DNA of 64,000 nt, taken from the IMG/VR virus record IMGVR_UViG_3300008459_000021, positions 1-64,000 of that record. One strand, given 5' to 3'. The translations under genes were made by a program, and so were the position numbers. This DNA is from a virus. Shown piece after piece: positions 40,859-48,276 of the stretch. Position 1 is the first letter of the stretch. Every line of letters begins with the position of its first letter. Below the pieces are notes generated by a model. The model did not search any database, was not told the DNA's origin, and saw only the letters and a list, made by a program, of their open reading frames with translations.

Positions 40859-41351
40859 GGAAGGAGCTTCGGATACTGCTCAGAATAAAGTTCAAGATGG
40901 TCTCCCACTCCACAGCAACCTTCAAAGGCCATCTAGTCTTCCAGTTTGGAAGGGGCATCTGATCTAGGGTCAAGCTGTAATAGTGGGCTTTACCTTCTAC
41001 TTTTACACAAGCTCTCATGTGAGAAGGTGTGTCGGTTGGTGTGAAGTGTTCGTCCTCACCGTAAGTGTCTGTCCCATTGAGGTCTATCAAGTCGCTATTA
41101 GTAGGTACACCCCACCACACCTTTAGTTCGAGACCGCAGTCCTCTCTCTCATAGCAGTACATCTTCACCCCCTCGACCTCAAATCTATTAATATAGGTTA
41201 TTTTAGCTTCGTTGAGGCTATCGACCATATTCCATGTGAAGTTGCTCTGGATGTACTCCCCCACGGAATAAGTTAAATTTAGATCTGTCAAACGACCCGT
41301 CTGGGAGGGGGTGGCGACTCTCTTACCATTTACAATGTGGGTGAACTGCAT
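40848..41351 (-). CDS. Four-member unknown family, paralogue B
   Basis: 167 residues from the ATG at 41351, which follows AGGAG; an earlier start is less likely. MQFTHIVNGKRV aligns with MCYTEIVTGKRF of the next gene. Other shared pieces: LELKVWWGVP, the acidic loop TYGEDEHFT, SHMRACVKV and FILSSIRSSF. Same orientation as two more copies. Probably small soluble proteins; no catalytic motif seen. Confidence 0.6.
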   Translation of the reverse strand: MQFTHIVNGKRVATPSQTGRLTDLNLTYSVGEYIQSNFTWNMVDSLNEAKITYINRFEVEGVKMYCYEREDCGLELKVWWGVPTNSDLIDLNGTDTYGEDEHFTPTDTPSHMRACVKVEGKAHYYSLTLDQMPLPNWKTRWPLKVAVEWETILNFILSSIRSSFPTP

Positions 41352-41391
41352 GATGTTACTCCTGTTTATTGGGTAGTGCATTCTGCTCCCA

Positions 41392-41892
41392 CTAATAAGG
41401 GGTTCGGGAGTTTGGGATAGATTGGAAATAAGCTCTACGGATATTTTCGATGATGGGGTTCATTACCTCATCTGCTGTAAAAGTCCCCTCGAAGTCTTCT
41501 AGGTAGCTAGACCTTCTAAGGTCTATGGAATAGGTGTAATCGAGAGGGCGTATAGAGTCTTCGAAGTAAACAGATTGCCTAATGTGTTGTTGTTTTGTGC
41601 TTTTGGAAAACTCGTTGAGTACACAATCCTCAGGCTCACAATCTGTCCAAGTGAGGTCTTTAACCCCATCGACCGAGTACCACACCTTCACCACCATAGC
41701 GTCCCTCTTAAACTCTAGGACAAAAACACTCGCCCCAGAGGTTTTGTCGGTTGAAAACCTATCCATTAGATAGGTGAAACCCATCTCCTCCATAGCCCCC
41801 ATCAAATATGGGGTGATGTCCCCCAAGTCGGTGAGGGGGAGACTGTCATAGGTGAAAAACCTCTTTCCAGTTACGATTTCGGTGTAGCACAT
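41392..41892 (-). CDS. Four-member unknown family, paralogue C
   Basis: 166 residues after AAGGAG. Conserved pieces in order: MCYTEIVTGKRF, LTDLGD, MGFTYL, MVVKVWYSV, acidic CEPEDCV, QHIRQSVYF, and IIENIRRAYF near the end. The identity with copies A, B and D is low but the order and spacing of pieces agree, which suggests old duplications under divergent selection. Confidence 0.6.
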   Translation of the reverse strand: MCYTEIVTGKRFFTYDSLPLTDLGDITPYLMGAMEEMGFTYLMDRFSTDKTSGASVFVLEFKRDAMVVKVWYSVDGVKDLTWTDCEPEDCVLNEFSKSTKQQHIRQSVYFEDSIRPLDYTYSIDLRRSSYLEDFEGTFTADEVMNPIIENIRRAYFQSIPNSRTPY

Positions 41893-41949
41893 AATTTATC
41901 TCCTTGCCGAGCAAGATTTTTTAATCCGTCTGTGTTTGGCGTGTGGTTC

Positions 41950-42489
41950 TTAATAAAGAGCTTTAGGGTTTGGGATAAGGGTGTGTGTTATTCCGTAACC
42001 ACTCCGTATAAAACTCAACAAGAAATCTAACAGATCTCCAACGCTCTTGGGGTCGTACTCCCAATCTTGAAGGTGGTGTGTATAGGTTCCATAGTGGCAC
42101 ACACCCTTATTGTTATTTTTCCATAAGGCACAACGCACCTGCGGTAAGTAAGGACTCAGAGCTTCATAAAACTCGTCTTCTTCGTCTATTGGATAAGTCC
42201 TTGTGGATAAGACCCTACCCCGTATGTCCCATGTAAGCTGTAGCGTAAATGGATAATCGGAAGGGAAACTAAAACTCGCTCGTCTGAGTTCACGATAAGA
42301 ATTCTGAAAGTCAGCTATGTGGGGCGGTGAGAAGCCGATCTCGGCTAAGAACTCGCACACCAAAGTAGAGAAATCTACACGCACACAACCCTTCATATTT
42401 CTGCCGACCCAAGCCCAAGTGATGTATGTCTCCGTTCTTGGACAAGGGACTCTCTGACCCACATCATTTTTCTCTGTGTAAATCGGCAT
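41950..42489 (-). CDS. Four-member unknown family, paralogue D
   Basis: 179 residues from the ATG at 42489; an upstream ATG at 42519 is possible. MPIYTEKNDVGQRV aligns with the start of copy C. Further pieces: VCEFLAEIGFS, FTLQLTWDI, the acidic loop PIDEEDEFY, VRCALW, and FLLSFIRSGYG. The most divergent of the four. It faces the plus-strand gene at 42569 across a short promoter gap. Confidence 0.55.
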   Translation of the reverse strand: MPIYTEKNDVGQRVPCPRTETYITWAWVGRNMKGCVRVDFSTLVCEFLAEIGFSPPHIADFQNSYRELRRASFSFPSDYPFTLQLTWDIRGRVLSTRTYPIDEEDEFYEALSPYLPQVRCALWKNNNKGVCHYGTYTHHLQDWEYDPKSVGDLLDFLLSFIRSGYGITHTLIPNPKALY

Positions 42490-42568
42490 TTCTTTATCCC
42501 AAAGCTCAAAGCACCTCATTATAGAGGTGCAAGCGATAGACTACACCAACGATAAGGAAACACACAAT

Positions 42569-42952
42569 ATGTGGAACACCACTATTCAGACTCCCGCTGA
42601 GAGCCAAGTACTGCCCATCATCGGTTGGGCGGTGAACACCACTCCTAAGACCACAGCGGTTGAGGTTGAGGTTGAAAACAACCACTACTGGACTTATGCG
42701 GAGTACCACTTCTCACGCTCCTATGGGAGCATCGTAGAGAGAGATCCGAACAGATACCTCTCCGACTATGTGTGGGATCAAGACACCAACACCCACTTTA
42801 AGTGTACCTCGAAAGAGGTCAGAGCCCGTAAGGACTACCCTGAGAGGGGTATCTCAAAAGGCGAGGTGTACATCCTCACCAAGATCCGCTTCGTTGACGA
42901 CATCACGGGGGCAACCTCGTATGGGGTCTGGAGGCAGAAGCTGAACTTCTAA
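42569..42952 (+). CDS. Hypothetical 127-residue protein
   Basis: The ATG at 42569 follows AAGGAAA; a GTG at 42527 is less likely. Beta-rich (AVEVEVENNHYWTYAEYHFS, GEVYILTKIRFVDD), C-ending codons like the neighbouring highly expressed gene. No family recognised. Confidence 0.6.
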   Translation: MWNTTIQTPAESQVLPIIGWAVNTTPKTTAVEVEVENNHYWTYAEYHFSRSYGSIVERDPNRYLSDYVWDQDTNTHFKCTSKEVRARKDYPERGISKGEVYILTKIRFVDDITGATSYGVWRQKLNF

Positions 42953-43054
42953 AAATAGAGAAAAAGATTATCCCAAACCTCACACCCCCTTATTAGTAGG
43001 GGGACAGCAGACAGAGACAGATAAAAACACCGCCTAGAGAAAGGGCTTCGACAG

Positions 43055-43570
43055 ATGGCATACATCATCGCCAAGAGCAACAACAACACCTACATCTTCA
43101 ACCCTGAGGTCAGCTACCGCGACTGCCTCATCCAGAACTTCAACAAGATCGACAGCTTTACCCGCCGCCTCGACCTCACCACCGCCACCAATCTCGTCCG
43201 CTCTGTGAAGGGCTTTGAGAACGCCACCCCCCAAGAGGTGGACGCGGCTATCTTCGGTGGAGGCCAGCCCTGTGTGGGCATCTACACCTCCATCACCGAC
43301 TCCATCAGCCCCAACGGAAACCCCAGGGCTAAGAAAGAAGAGCCCCTCCGCCTCATCGCTCAAGGGGTCTACATCAACGACAAGACCAAGCAGTACTATG
43401 TGAAGGGGCTTGTCATCAGCAAGAAGCCTCTCGACCCCAACAACCCCCCTGCGGAGAAGCACAAGGAGTACCTCACCGCCCTCAAGGATGTGGTGAAGCA
43501 GAACCTCCACTTCGCGGAGTGGATCTCAATCCCTGTGGTCTCGTGGGAGATGGTGGAGACCCTCCCCTAA
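43055..43570 (+). CDS. Highly expressed unknown protein, paralogue of the 39289 gene
   Basis: 171 residues. The C-terminal half matches the 39289 product in order: G-I-Y-T-S, LIAQGVYINDKTKQYYVKGLVISKKPL, KHKEYLTALKDVVKQNLHFAEW and SWEMVE. Codon use is extremely C-ending, unlike most neighbours, which fits strong expression. The leader has TTATCCCAAA, a CCCCTTATTAGTAGGGG stem and AAAGGGCTT before the ATG, as in the paralogue. Role unknown. Confidence 0.65.
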   Translation: MAYIIAKSNNNTYIFNPEVSYRDCLIQNFNKIDSFTRRLDLTTATNLVRSVKGFENATPQEVDAAIFGGGQPCVGIYTSITDSISPNGNPRAKKEEPLRLIAQGVYINDKTKQYYVKGLVISKKPLDPNNPPAEKHKEYLTALKDVVKQNLHFAEWISIPVVSWEMVETLP

Positions 43571-43585
43571 GAGGGGGATAGAGGG

Positions 43586-44236
43586 CTAGACCCTCTCGAA
43601 GTTCATAACCTCATCGACAAGACCCAGCTCAAGGCAAGACTCAGCGTTAAGGAATAAGTCCCGCTTGAGCAACGCCTTGAGCTGTTTCTTTTTCAGTCCT
43701 GTGTGCTTCAAGTAGATGCTAGACACCATATCCATGAGTGCATCCATCGACTCTTTTTCATCTTTAAGATTTTCATAGGTGCCCCAGAAGTCTGTACTTA
43801 CTTGGTGGATAAGCATGAAGCTATGTTCGGTGATGAAACGCTTCGCACCAACACACGACATGATCGTGGCGGCTGAAGCGGCATTTCCCTCTACATAGGT
43901 GAAGACGGGGATTTGAGAGTTAAGGATATGTCCTGCACCTGCAAGACCGCTAAAGGCACAGCCACCACCTGAGTTTATGTGTAAATGGATAGCTGGGACT
44001 TGGGATAAGCTCAGATTGGTGGCGAGGTTTATAAGCTGTTGTTCGATGGACTTGATGGCAAGCCCAAGCTTCATGATGGTCTTGGGGGTCACCTCTTGAT
44101 AGAAGTAAATGTGGTTTTCCGCAGTTGTAAGGTCTCCATAATAATCCTTGCTGTCACTCATATTAGGAGACAGAGCTTCAATACTCTCGTCCATATAGAC
44201 CCGTCTAGCTGTTGGGCGTGACATTAGATTTCTCAT
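43586..44236 (-). CDS. ClpP-like serine protease
   Basis: 216 residues from the ATG at 44236 (AGAGG site). ClpP fold: INSGGGCAFSGLA (oxyanion-type Gly), catalytic Ser121 in GNAASAAT, His144 in FMLIHQV, Asp193 in KRDLFLNAESCLELGLVDEV. All three catalytic residues are present. ClpP-type peptidases form barrel complexes, often with a AAA+ unfoldase; phage versions serve in capsid maturation or in host protein turnover. Since the head module has its own different protease, this one may act on host or early proteins. It lies in the accessory island. Confidence 0.85.
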   Translation of the reverse strand: MRNLMSRPTARRVYMDESIEALSPNMSDSKDYYGDLTTAENHIYFYQEVTPKTIMKLGLAIKSIEQQLINLATNLSLSQVPAIHLHINSGGGCAFSGLAGAGHILNSQIPVFTYVEGNAASAATIMSCVGAKRFITEHSFMLIHQVSTDFWGTYENLKDEKESMDALMDMVSSIYLKHTGLKKKQLKALLKRDLFLNAESCLELGLVDEVMNFERV

Positions 44237-44301
44237 GTGTGACCTCTCTCTCAAAGAAGGGGGTGCGTGTCTATAGTGATAGGCTCATAGAACCCTTAAA
44301 A

Positions 44302-44724
44302 CTAATCGGCTTCGCGGACTATCCGATAACCATCATACCACGCTTTGATAAGAGGGGTGATAAGGGTATCTGCTTGGGGTACAAAACAATCGGGCATATT
44401 TTTATGCCCTAAGACACACAGGTTATCCTTATGTGTGAGGCAGATTTTTTTCTCAGCACAGGGCTTGGGGATATTCAAGAGCTTGAGACATCCGTAAGGC
44501 TCTCTCACGCCTGAGTTCATTAAGGGAGTACAATCGCCTCTGTGTGATCTATCCAATATCTCAAGAGACACTTGGGGTATTAATCTTATCCACAGTGGGT
44601 CATTGGATAAAGCCTCGTAGATGCCCCAAGATGAGCTAGTGGGCAGTATGCGAGCGAACTTGGGGTTCTGCCACACACTATCCGTAAAAGTGACGAACAC
44701 CATGCCATCTCTTCTGAACATCAT
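44302..44724 (-). CDS. Hypothetical protein with several Cys/His
   Basis: 140 residues with Cys at GDC, YGC, KPC, KIC, NLC and PDC. The pattern GDCTPLMNSGVREPYGCLKLLNIPKPC could bind a metal. Middle strands are hydrophobic. It lies 12 bases after the 44737 gene in the same orientation. No family recognised. Confidence 0.55.
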   Translation of the reverse strand: MMFRRDGMVFVTFTDSVWQNPKFARILPTSSSWGIYEALSNDPLWIRLIPQVSLEILDRSHRGDCTPLMNSGVREPYGCLKLLNIPKPCAEKKICLTHKDNLCVLGHKNMPDCFVPQADTLITPLIKAWYDGYRIVREAD

Positions 44725-44736
44725 GGATAAGAAACC

Positions 44737-45063
44737 CTAGAGCTTATTGCGTTGAGTCCTGTAATCTTCTAAGACGATATCCATTACACGCTCTTTAAAG
44801 ACGGTTTGGCTGGAGAGAACTTCTACGAGGGCTTCTGATGGACTAGCTAATAGGGCAACCACTGCATTGTCGTCTTCTGAACGCTCTGGGTCTGGAGTCA
44901 CGACAACTTTCATGTAAGGAAAGATATTGCCGATGCCGATGGTGTGTCCAAGATGAAACCAAAAACGAATAACTTGCTCGTCTGTTGGGTCTTTACCCAC
45001 AAGGGCGATCAGTAGCTGTTTGAGCATATGTAGTAGAGCATCACCATCAGGTTCTTCTATCAT
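44737..45063 (-). CDS. Hypothetical 108-residue protein
   Basis: The ATG at 45063 follows AGGGGA. Helical N-terminus (DALLHMLKQLLIALVGK), then a strand with Pro/Glu-rich loop and a C-terminal helix (KERVMDIVLEDYRTQR). It follows the primase-like gene by 10 bases. No motif recognised. Confidence 0.6.
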   Translation of the reverse strand: MIEEPDGDALLHMLKQLLIALVGKDPTDEQVIRFWFHLGHTIGIGNIFPYMKVVVTPDPERSEDDNAVVALLASPSEALVEVLSSQTVFKERVMDIVLEDYRTQRNKL

Positions 45064-45073
45064 TTCCAATCCC

Positions 45074-45616
45074 CTATTTAGGGGTCACAGCCCCTTGTAG
45101 CGAGTAGTAGAGCCTCATCCATTGAGCCTCGGTGGTTTTATCCAATGTTTCCAACATAGAGTAAGCCTCCCAATACTTGAGGCTCTGCTCTTTAGATAAT
45201 ACCCTCGCCTTAATCAAATCAGATAGCTTTAGACCTATCCGCTTTTTGAGAAGATCAAGGTCACTCTGCTCATTGGAAACACCCCCATCTGTTTCCTCGA
45301 AGGGGTCTTTTTCTTGCCAAGTCCACACGGGCAAACCGAACTTCAACTCCAACGCCTTACAAGCACTAGAGAAATCTAAACCCTCTTTTTCCATAACCGT
45401 AGAAATAGAGTCTCGGATCTTTCCACAGGCAAAGCAGTACCAAGTGTTCGTTGACGGATAGACTCTTGCACTAGGTGCATTGTCCGATCCATCACCATGT
45501 AAGTCACAACGGAACTGATACTCAGTATCCGATGAACTACCGACACCATATCCGTAATAAGCTAAGACACCCAATAAAGGAACCTTCTCTTTTATCCTAT
45601 CCGCTCTCTTGCTCAT
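45074..45616 (-). CDS. Stand-alone primase-type (CHC2) zinc domain
   Basis: 180 residues. Residues 1-90 follow the DNA primase zinc-binding domain: FRCDLHGDGSDNAPSARVYPS, then WYCFACGKIRDSISTVM (CHC2 type: Cys-His, then C-x2-C), which recognises the priming site. No catalytic primase (Toprim) or helicase domain follows; the remaining 90 residues are helical and acidic. It may act with a separate primase outside the window or bind DNA on its own. Confidence 0.75.
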   Translation of the reverse strand: MSKRADRIKEKVPLLGVLAYYGYGVGSSSDTEYQFRCDLHGDGSDNAPSARVYPSTNTWYCFACGKIRDSISTVMEKEGLDFSSACKALELKFGLPVWTWQEKDPFEETDGGVSNEQSDLDLLKKRIGLKLSDLIKARVLSKEQSLKYWEAYSMLETLDKTTEAQWMRLYYSLQGAVTPK

Positions 45617-45619
45617 CTC

Positions 45620-45907
45620 TTAATCCTCATGGGGTTTTGCCCTAAGGGTTTTGGAAAGAAAATCCCAATCACTTCTCGTTATAGACTTCTCTGAACAGAC
45701 CGCATTGGTTGGAATAAAACCATTGCTCAGTAAACTAACATAAGAGTTCTTATGCCCTACAAATAATAAACCCCTAGCATCATGACACACGACAACATTC
45801 AAGGTGGTTTTCGATAAAAACAAACCGATAGAGGTTAGAACAAGAACCAAAATAAAAAACGCATAAACCCAACTAGAGGGGAAGTTCGTGTGGGATTGTG
45901 AAAACAT
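45620..45907 (-). CDS. Small single-pass membrane protein
   Basis: 95 residues. One clear membrane segment (WVYAFFILVLVLTSIGLFL) after a short polar N-terminus, then a soluble domain of 60 residues with two Cys. It lies 3 bases from the primase-like gene. Role unknown. Confidence 0.6.
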   Translation of the reverse strand: MFSQSHTNFPSSWVYAFFILVLVLTSIGLFLSKTTLNVVVCHDARGLLFVGHKNSYVSLLSNGFIPTNAVCSEKSITRSDWDFLSKTLRAKPHED

Positions 45908-45951
45908 CTCTTTTTTCCATTTCTGTATGGATAAACCACTCTATAAAAACA

Positions 45952-46284
45952 CTAAAAATCTGCCTTAAATGGGTGTCGATCCCATGCGACCTCTACAGCA
46001 CCTTTTGGCTTCTTACATGGTAAGAAAGAACCGTCTTGTATTTTGTAGTAGTCCTTAAACGCCTGTTCGTAATACACACCTCCCCTACACAGAAGCCTCC
46101 AACCCAACATCCTCTTCATGTTAACAACAAGCCAAAATGGATAAGTCTTCTCTAATATTAATCCATTTTTAGACTCATAGTCTCTTATGGACAGATAAGT
46201 GTCTCCGTTAACCCTTAAAGACCCATCTTTATATGCCTCTAACATATCAGAGCCTATGGTGTATTGGAGAACCTTCTGAACCAT
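45952..46284 (-). CDS. Hypothetical 110-residue protein
   Basis: I chose the ATG at 46284 (MVQKVLQYTIGSDML) because the longer frame upstream overlaps a better small membrane-protein gene. The domain has paired strands (SLRVNGDTYLSIRDYES) and aromatic residues, ending with PKGAVEVAWDRHPF. No family recognised. Confidence 0.55.
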   Translation of the reverse strand: MVQKVLQYTIGSDMLEAYKDGSLRVNGDTYLSIRDYESKNGLILEKTYPFWLVVNMKRMLGWRLLCRGGVYYEQAFKDYYKIQDGSFLPCKKPKGAVEVAWDRHPFKADF

Positions 46285-46294
46285 CACCTTCGCC

Positions 46295-46471
46295 TTACAA
46301 TACAGGGCAATACAAGAACAAGTACCAATGTAAGAAGTACACCGCAAGCGAGCCAATAATCATTCCAGGCTCGGTGTCGTCACTCATGTTTCTATCTAGG
46401 GCTACAGACACCATAGCGAAGATCCAAATCGAATGCACGATTATCAACGCCCAAGCTATTATGGACATCAT
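46295..46471 (-). CDS. Small two-segment membrane protein
   Basis: 58 residues, start ATGATG at 46471 after AGGA. Two hydrophobic segments (SIIAWALIIVHSIWIFAMVS and MIIGSLAVYFLHWYLFLY) with a polar loop (LDRNMSDDTEPG). It precedes the 45952 gene by 10 bases in the same orientation and is likely in one transcript. Role unknown. Confidence 0.55.
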   Translation of the reverse strand: MMSIIAWALIIVHSIWIFAMVSVALDRNMSDDTEPGMIIGSLAVYFLHWYLFLYCPVL

Positions 46472-46541
46472 AAGGATTCCTATAATGTGGCGAGGTTGGA
46501 GGGGTTAGAACACGATTGCTTTCTCTTATAAAGGATTTAAA

Positions 46542-47003
46542 ATGCAGACTTTTGTACCGTATGCCGACTTAGAAGCTATACCCAAGACCCTCGATCAAAA
46601 GAGGCTCGGTAAGCAAAGGGTCGAGGCTTGGCAAATACTCAACACCCTCGAAAGCCTCCAAAATGGAAACCTTTACATCACGGATAAAAATGGTGTTCTC
46701 CGTAAGAGGGGTTGGGTAAGCCATCCTGCTGTCCTCATGTGGAAGGGACACGAGTGGTTTCTCTGTCTCTACGCTGAAGCCGTATGTAAAGAATGGATAA
46801 GTCGGGGCTATAAAGACACCATGCTCCCTCGGTTTGAAGCATGGAGGCTTATAAACATCAATACGGATAAGTCGCCTCCCACTTGGTGGGGTAAGGAGGC
46901 TATCCATCGGTCACATAGGTCTAAGCTCTTAGAAAAGGATTATTCCCACTACAAGCACCACTTCACCGATGTTGAAGCTGGCTTAGAGTATGTGTGGGGT
47001 TAG
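46542..47003 (+). CDS. Pyrimidine-dimer DNA glycosylase-like protein
   Basis: 153 residues. MQTFVPYADLEAIPKTLDQK, then RLGKQRVEAWQIL, GWVSHPAVLMWKGHEWFL, EWISRGYKDTM and PPTWWG follow a protein family related to T4-type pyrimidine-dimer DNA glycosylase (MSMEG_6728 type). Such enzymes excise UV-damaged bases. The Arg and Glu residues of the active site cannot be assigned with certainty by eye. Preceded by AAGGA. It is the only plus-strand gene between head-module genes. Confidence 0.7.
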   Translation: MQTFVPYADLEAIPKTLDQKRLGKQRVEAWQILNTLESLQNGNLYITDKNGVLRKRGWVSHPAVLMWKGHEWFLCLYAEAVCKEWISRGYKDTMLPRFEAWRLININTDKSPPTWWGKEAIHRSHRSKLLEKDYSHYKHHFTDVEAGLEYVWG

Positions 47004-47389
47004 AACCTAATGTAAAGACCTGTCCCTTTCTCAAACATACTCTTCAAGTCCTCTGCATAGACATTATCAAACTCTTTAACCACCTTTTGGCTAGTACCTC
47101 TAGTACGGATAAAATCCATATCATAAAGATCAAGCCCATTAAGAGTGATACGGACACGATTTACAGCACCCTCATGTGAAGGCAAAGGGAACACTAGCGT
47201 GACACCTAGAGGATCACTAATGACTTGCTTGAGACCAATCATCATCTGCAACTTGCGACTACCACCAAGCTGTTGAAGGATAGTAGTGGCTATCTCATTA
47301 GCAGTCTTATTGGTCGCACCTGCGGTGCGACTTTCGAGGCGAGCAATACGAGCCTCTAGACTTCTTAATACTTCGCTTGCAGTTCTCAT
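47000..47389 (-). CDS. RTASEVLRSLE-family protein, member 2
   Basis: 129 residues from the ATG at 47389. The N-terminal module RTASEVLRSLEARIARLE is followed by a short Thr/Ala linker and a C-terminal domain with GVTLVFPLPSH, then VNRVRITLNGLDLYDMDF. The stop overlaps the convergent glycosylase-like gene by 4 bases. It follows the 47425 gene (member 3) by 35 bases. Probable minor head protein. Confidence 0.6.
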   Translation of the reverse strand: MRTASEVLRSLEARIARLESRTAGATNKTANEIATTILQQLGGSRKLQMMIGLKQVISDPLGVTLVFPLPSHEGAVNRVRITLNGLDLYDMDFIRTRGTSQKVVKEFDNVYAEDLKSMFEKGTGLYIRF

Positions 47390-47424
47390 ATTCATTACTC
47401 CAATGAGTAGGGGTTAGAACCTAT

Positions 47425-48087
47425 TCAGCGATAACCGAAACCGCTGTCTCGGTTTCTATCACGCTTAACCATCACAGCGTCCTCTAGGGCATAGCTGTCT
47501 TGGCTAAGGAGTGCGGACTGAGCAACACCTCTGTCGATGATTTTGCCCGCCCAAAAAGTCTCGTCCCCATCGTCTGTCATGATCTGAAATGAGAACTTAT
47601 CGCCATCTAAGTTAAAGCTAGAGAACTCGTCTCCCCCGCTCATGTACTCAGAACTGATAAACTCCATAAGCAAATCGGATAAGTCTTTCTTACCGACCCT
47701 CTTGCCCTTCATCCTAGCCCTGCTAGGCAGAACAAGGCGAGCCGCTTGTGCCTCAAGGGATGCGACTCTCTGCTCTAGACTTCTTAATACTTCGCTTGCT
47801 GATCTTCTCATAACCAACATGGGTGCTTCCTTTTTATAACCACCCAAAACCTCTGGATAAGGGTTCAACTTTTTAATCAATTTGTGGATTTGTTGTCCTG
47901 TTCTAGATCCCTTTTCCACAAACCAAATTTGGTCGTTTTCCCAAAATGCAACCCCCTTTAGTTCTGGTCCTGGTCCATCTAAACGATCCCCCGTAGAGTT
48001 CATGCTTTTGGATTGACCTTTTTCTCTATAGGTAAAGAGTTGAATCACTCTTTGATCTTCTTGCGATAGACTGGCTGATCTTATCAT
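47425..48087 (-). CDS. RTASEVLRSLE-family protein, member 3, with internal copy of the module
   Basis: 220 residues. The start MIRSASLSQED resembles the module start, and a full module (RRSASEVLRSLEQRVASLEAQ) appears again at residues about 95-115, preceded by ATG codons. The first 90 residues form a small domain of their own (VAFWENDQIWFVEKGSRTGQ). So this is either a fusion of two module proteins or a gene with two starts. C-terminal domain differs from the other members. Probable minor head protein. Confidence 0.55.
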   Translation of the reverse strand: MIRSASLSQEDQRVIQLFTYREKGQSKSMNSTGDRLDGPGPELKGVAFWENDQIWFVEKGSRTGQQIHKLIKKLNPYPEVLGGYKKEAPMLVMRRSASEVLRSLEQRVASLEAQAARLVLPSRARMKGKRVGKKDLSDLLMEFISSEYMSGGDEFSSFNLDGDKFSFQIMTDDGDETFWAGKIIDRGVAQSALLSQDSYALEDAVMVKRDRNRDSGFGYR

Positions 48088-48094
48088 CTTCATT

Positions 48095-48152
48095 ACTCCG
48101 TGATAGGGGTTGGGTTAAGGGTTAAAACCTATCCCCTATCTCGGAGTATAAA
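48095..48152 (-). promoter_or_regulatory. TTTATAC box plus ribosome-site hairpin before the 48087 gene
   Basis: Box at 48146-48152. Stem ACTCCG 48095-48100 with CGGAGT 48142-48147, continued by GATAGGGG 48102-48109 with CCCCTATC 48133-48140. GGAG of the ribosome site is in the arm nearest the start. Confidence 0.55.
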
Positions 48153-48167
48153 TAACCTATTAAAGCA

Positions 48168-48224
48168 CTAGAGCCTCTACCGAACCTTTCCATTTTTGGA
48201 TGGGTGGTTCAATAGAGGCTCTAG
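48168..48224 (-). terminator. Long hairpin after the major capsid gene
   Basis: CTAGAGCCTCTA 48168-48179 with TAGAGGCTCTAG 48213-48224, then GAACC 48182-48186 with GGTTC 48206-48210, then CCAT with ATGG. It lies 53 bases beyond the capsid stop on the minus strand. It probably ends or protects the abundant capsid mRNA. Confidence 0.6.
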
Positions 48225-48276
48225 TTAGCCTTAACTATGCCCCTCTACGCACCGAGGGGATAGTAATCAGCTACCC

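Noticed and set aside
44587-44596. TTATCCACA, a perfect DnaA box
   Set aside because: It is one of dozens of TTATCC motifs in the window and stands alone, with no cluster or AT-rich unwinding region.
46233-46508. 91-codon plus-strand frame
   Set aside because: No ribosome site; the opposite strand has a better small membrane-protein gene with AGGA and the right hydrophobic pattern.
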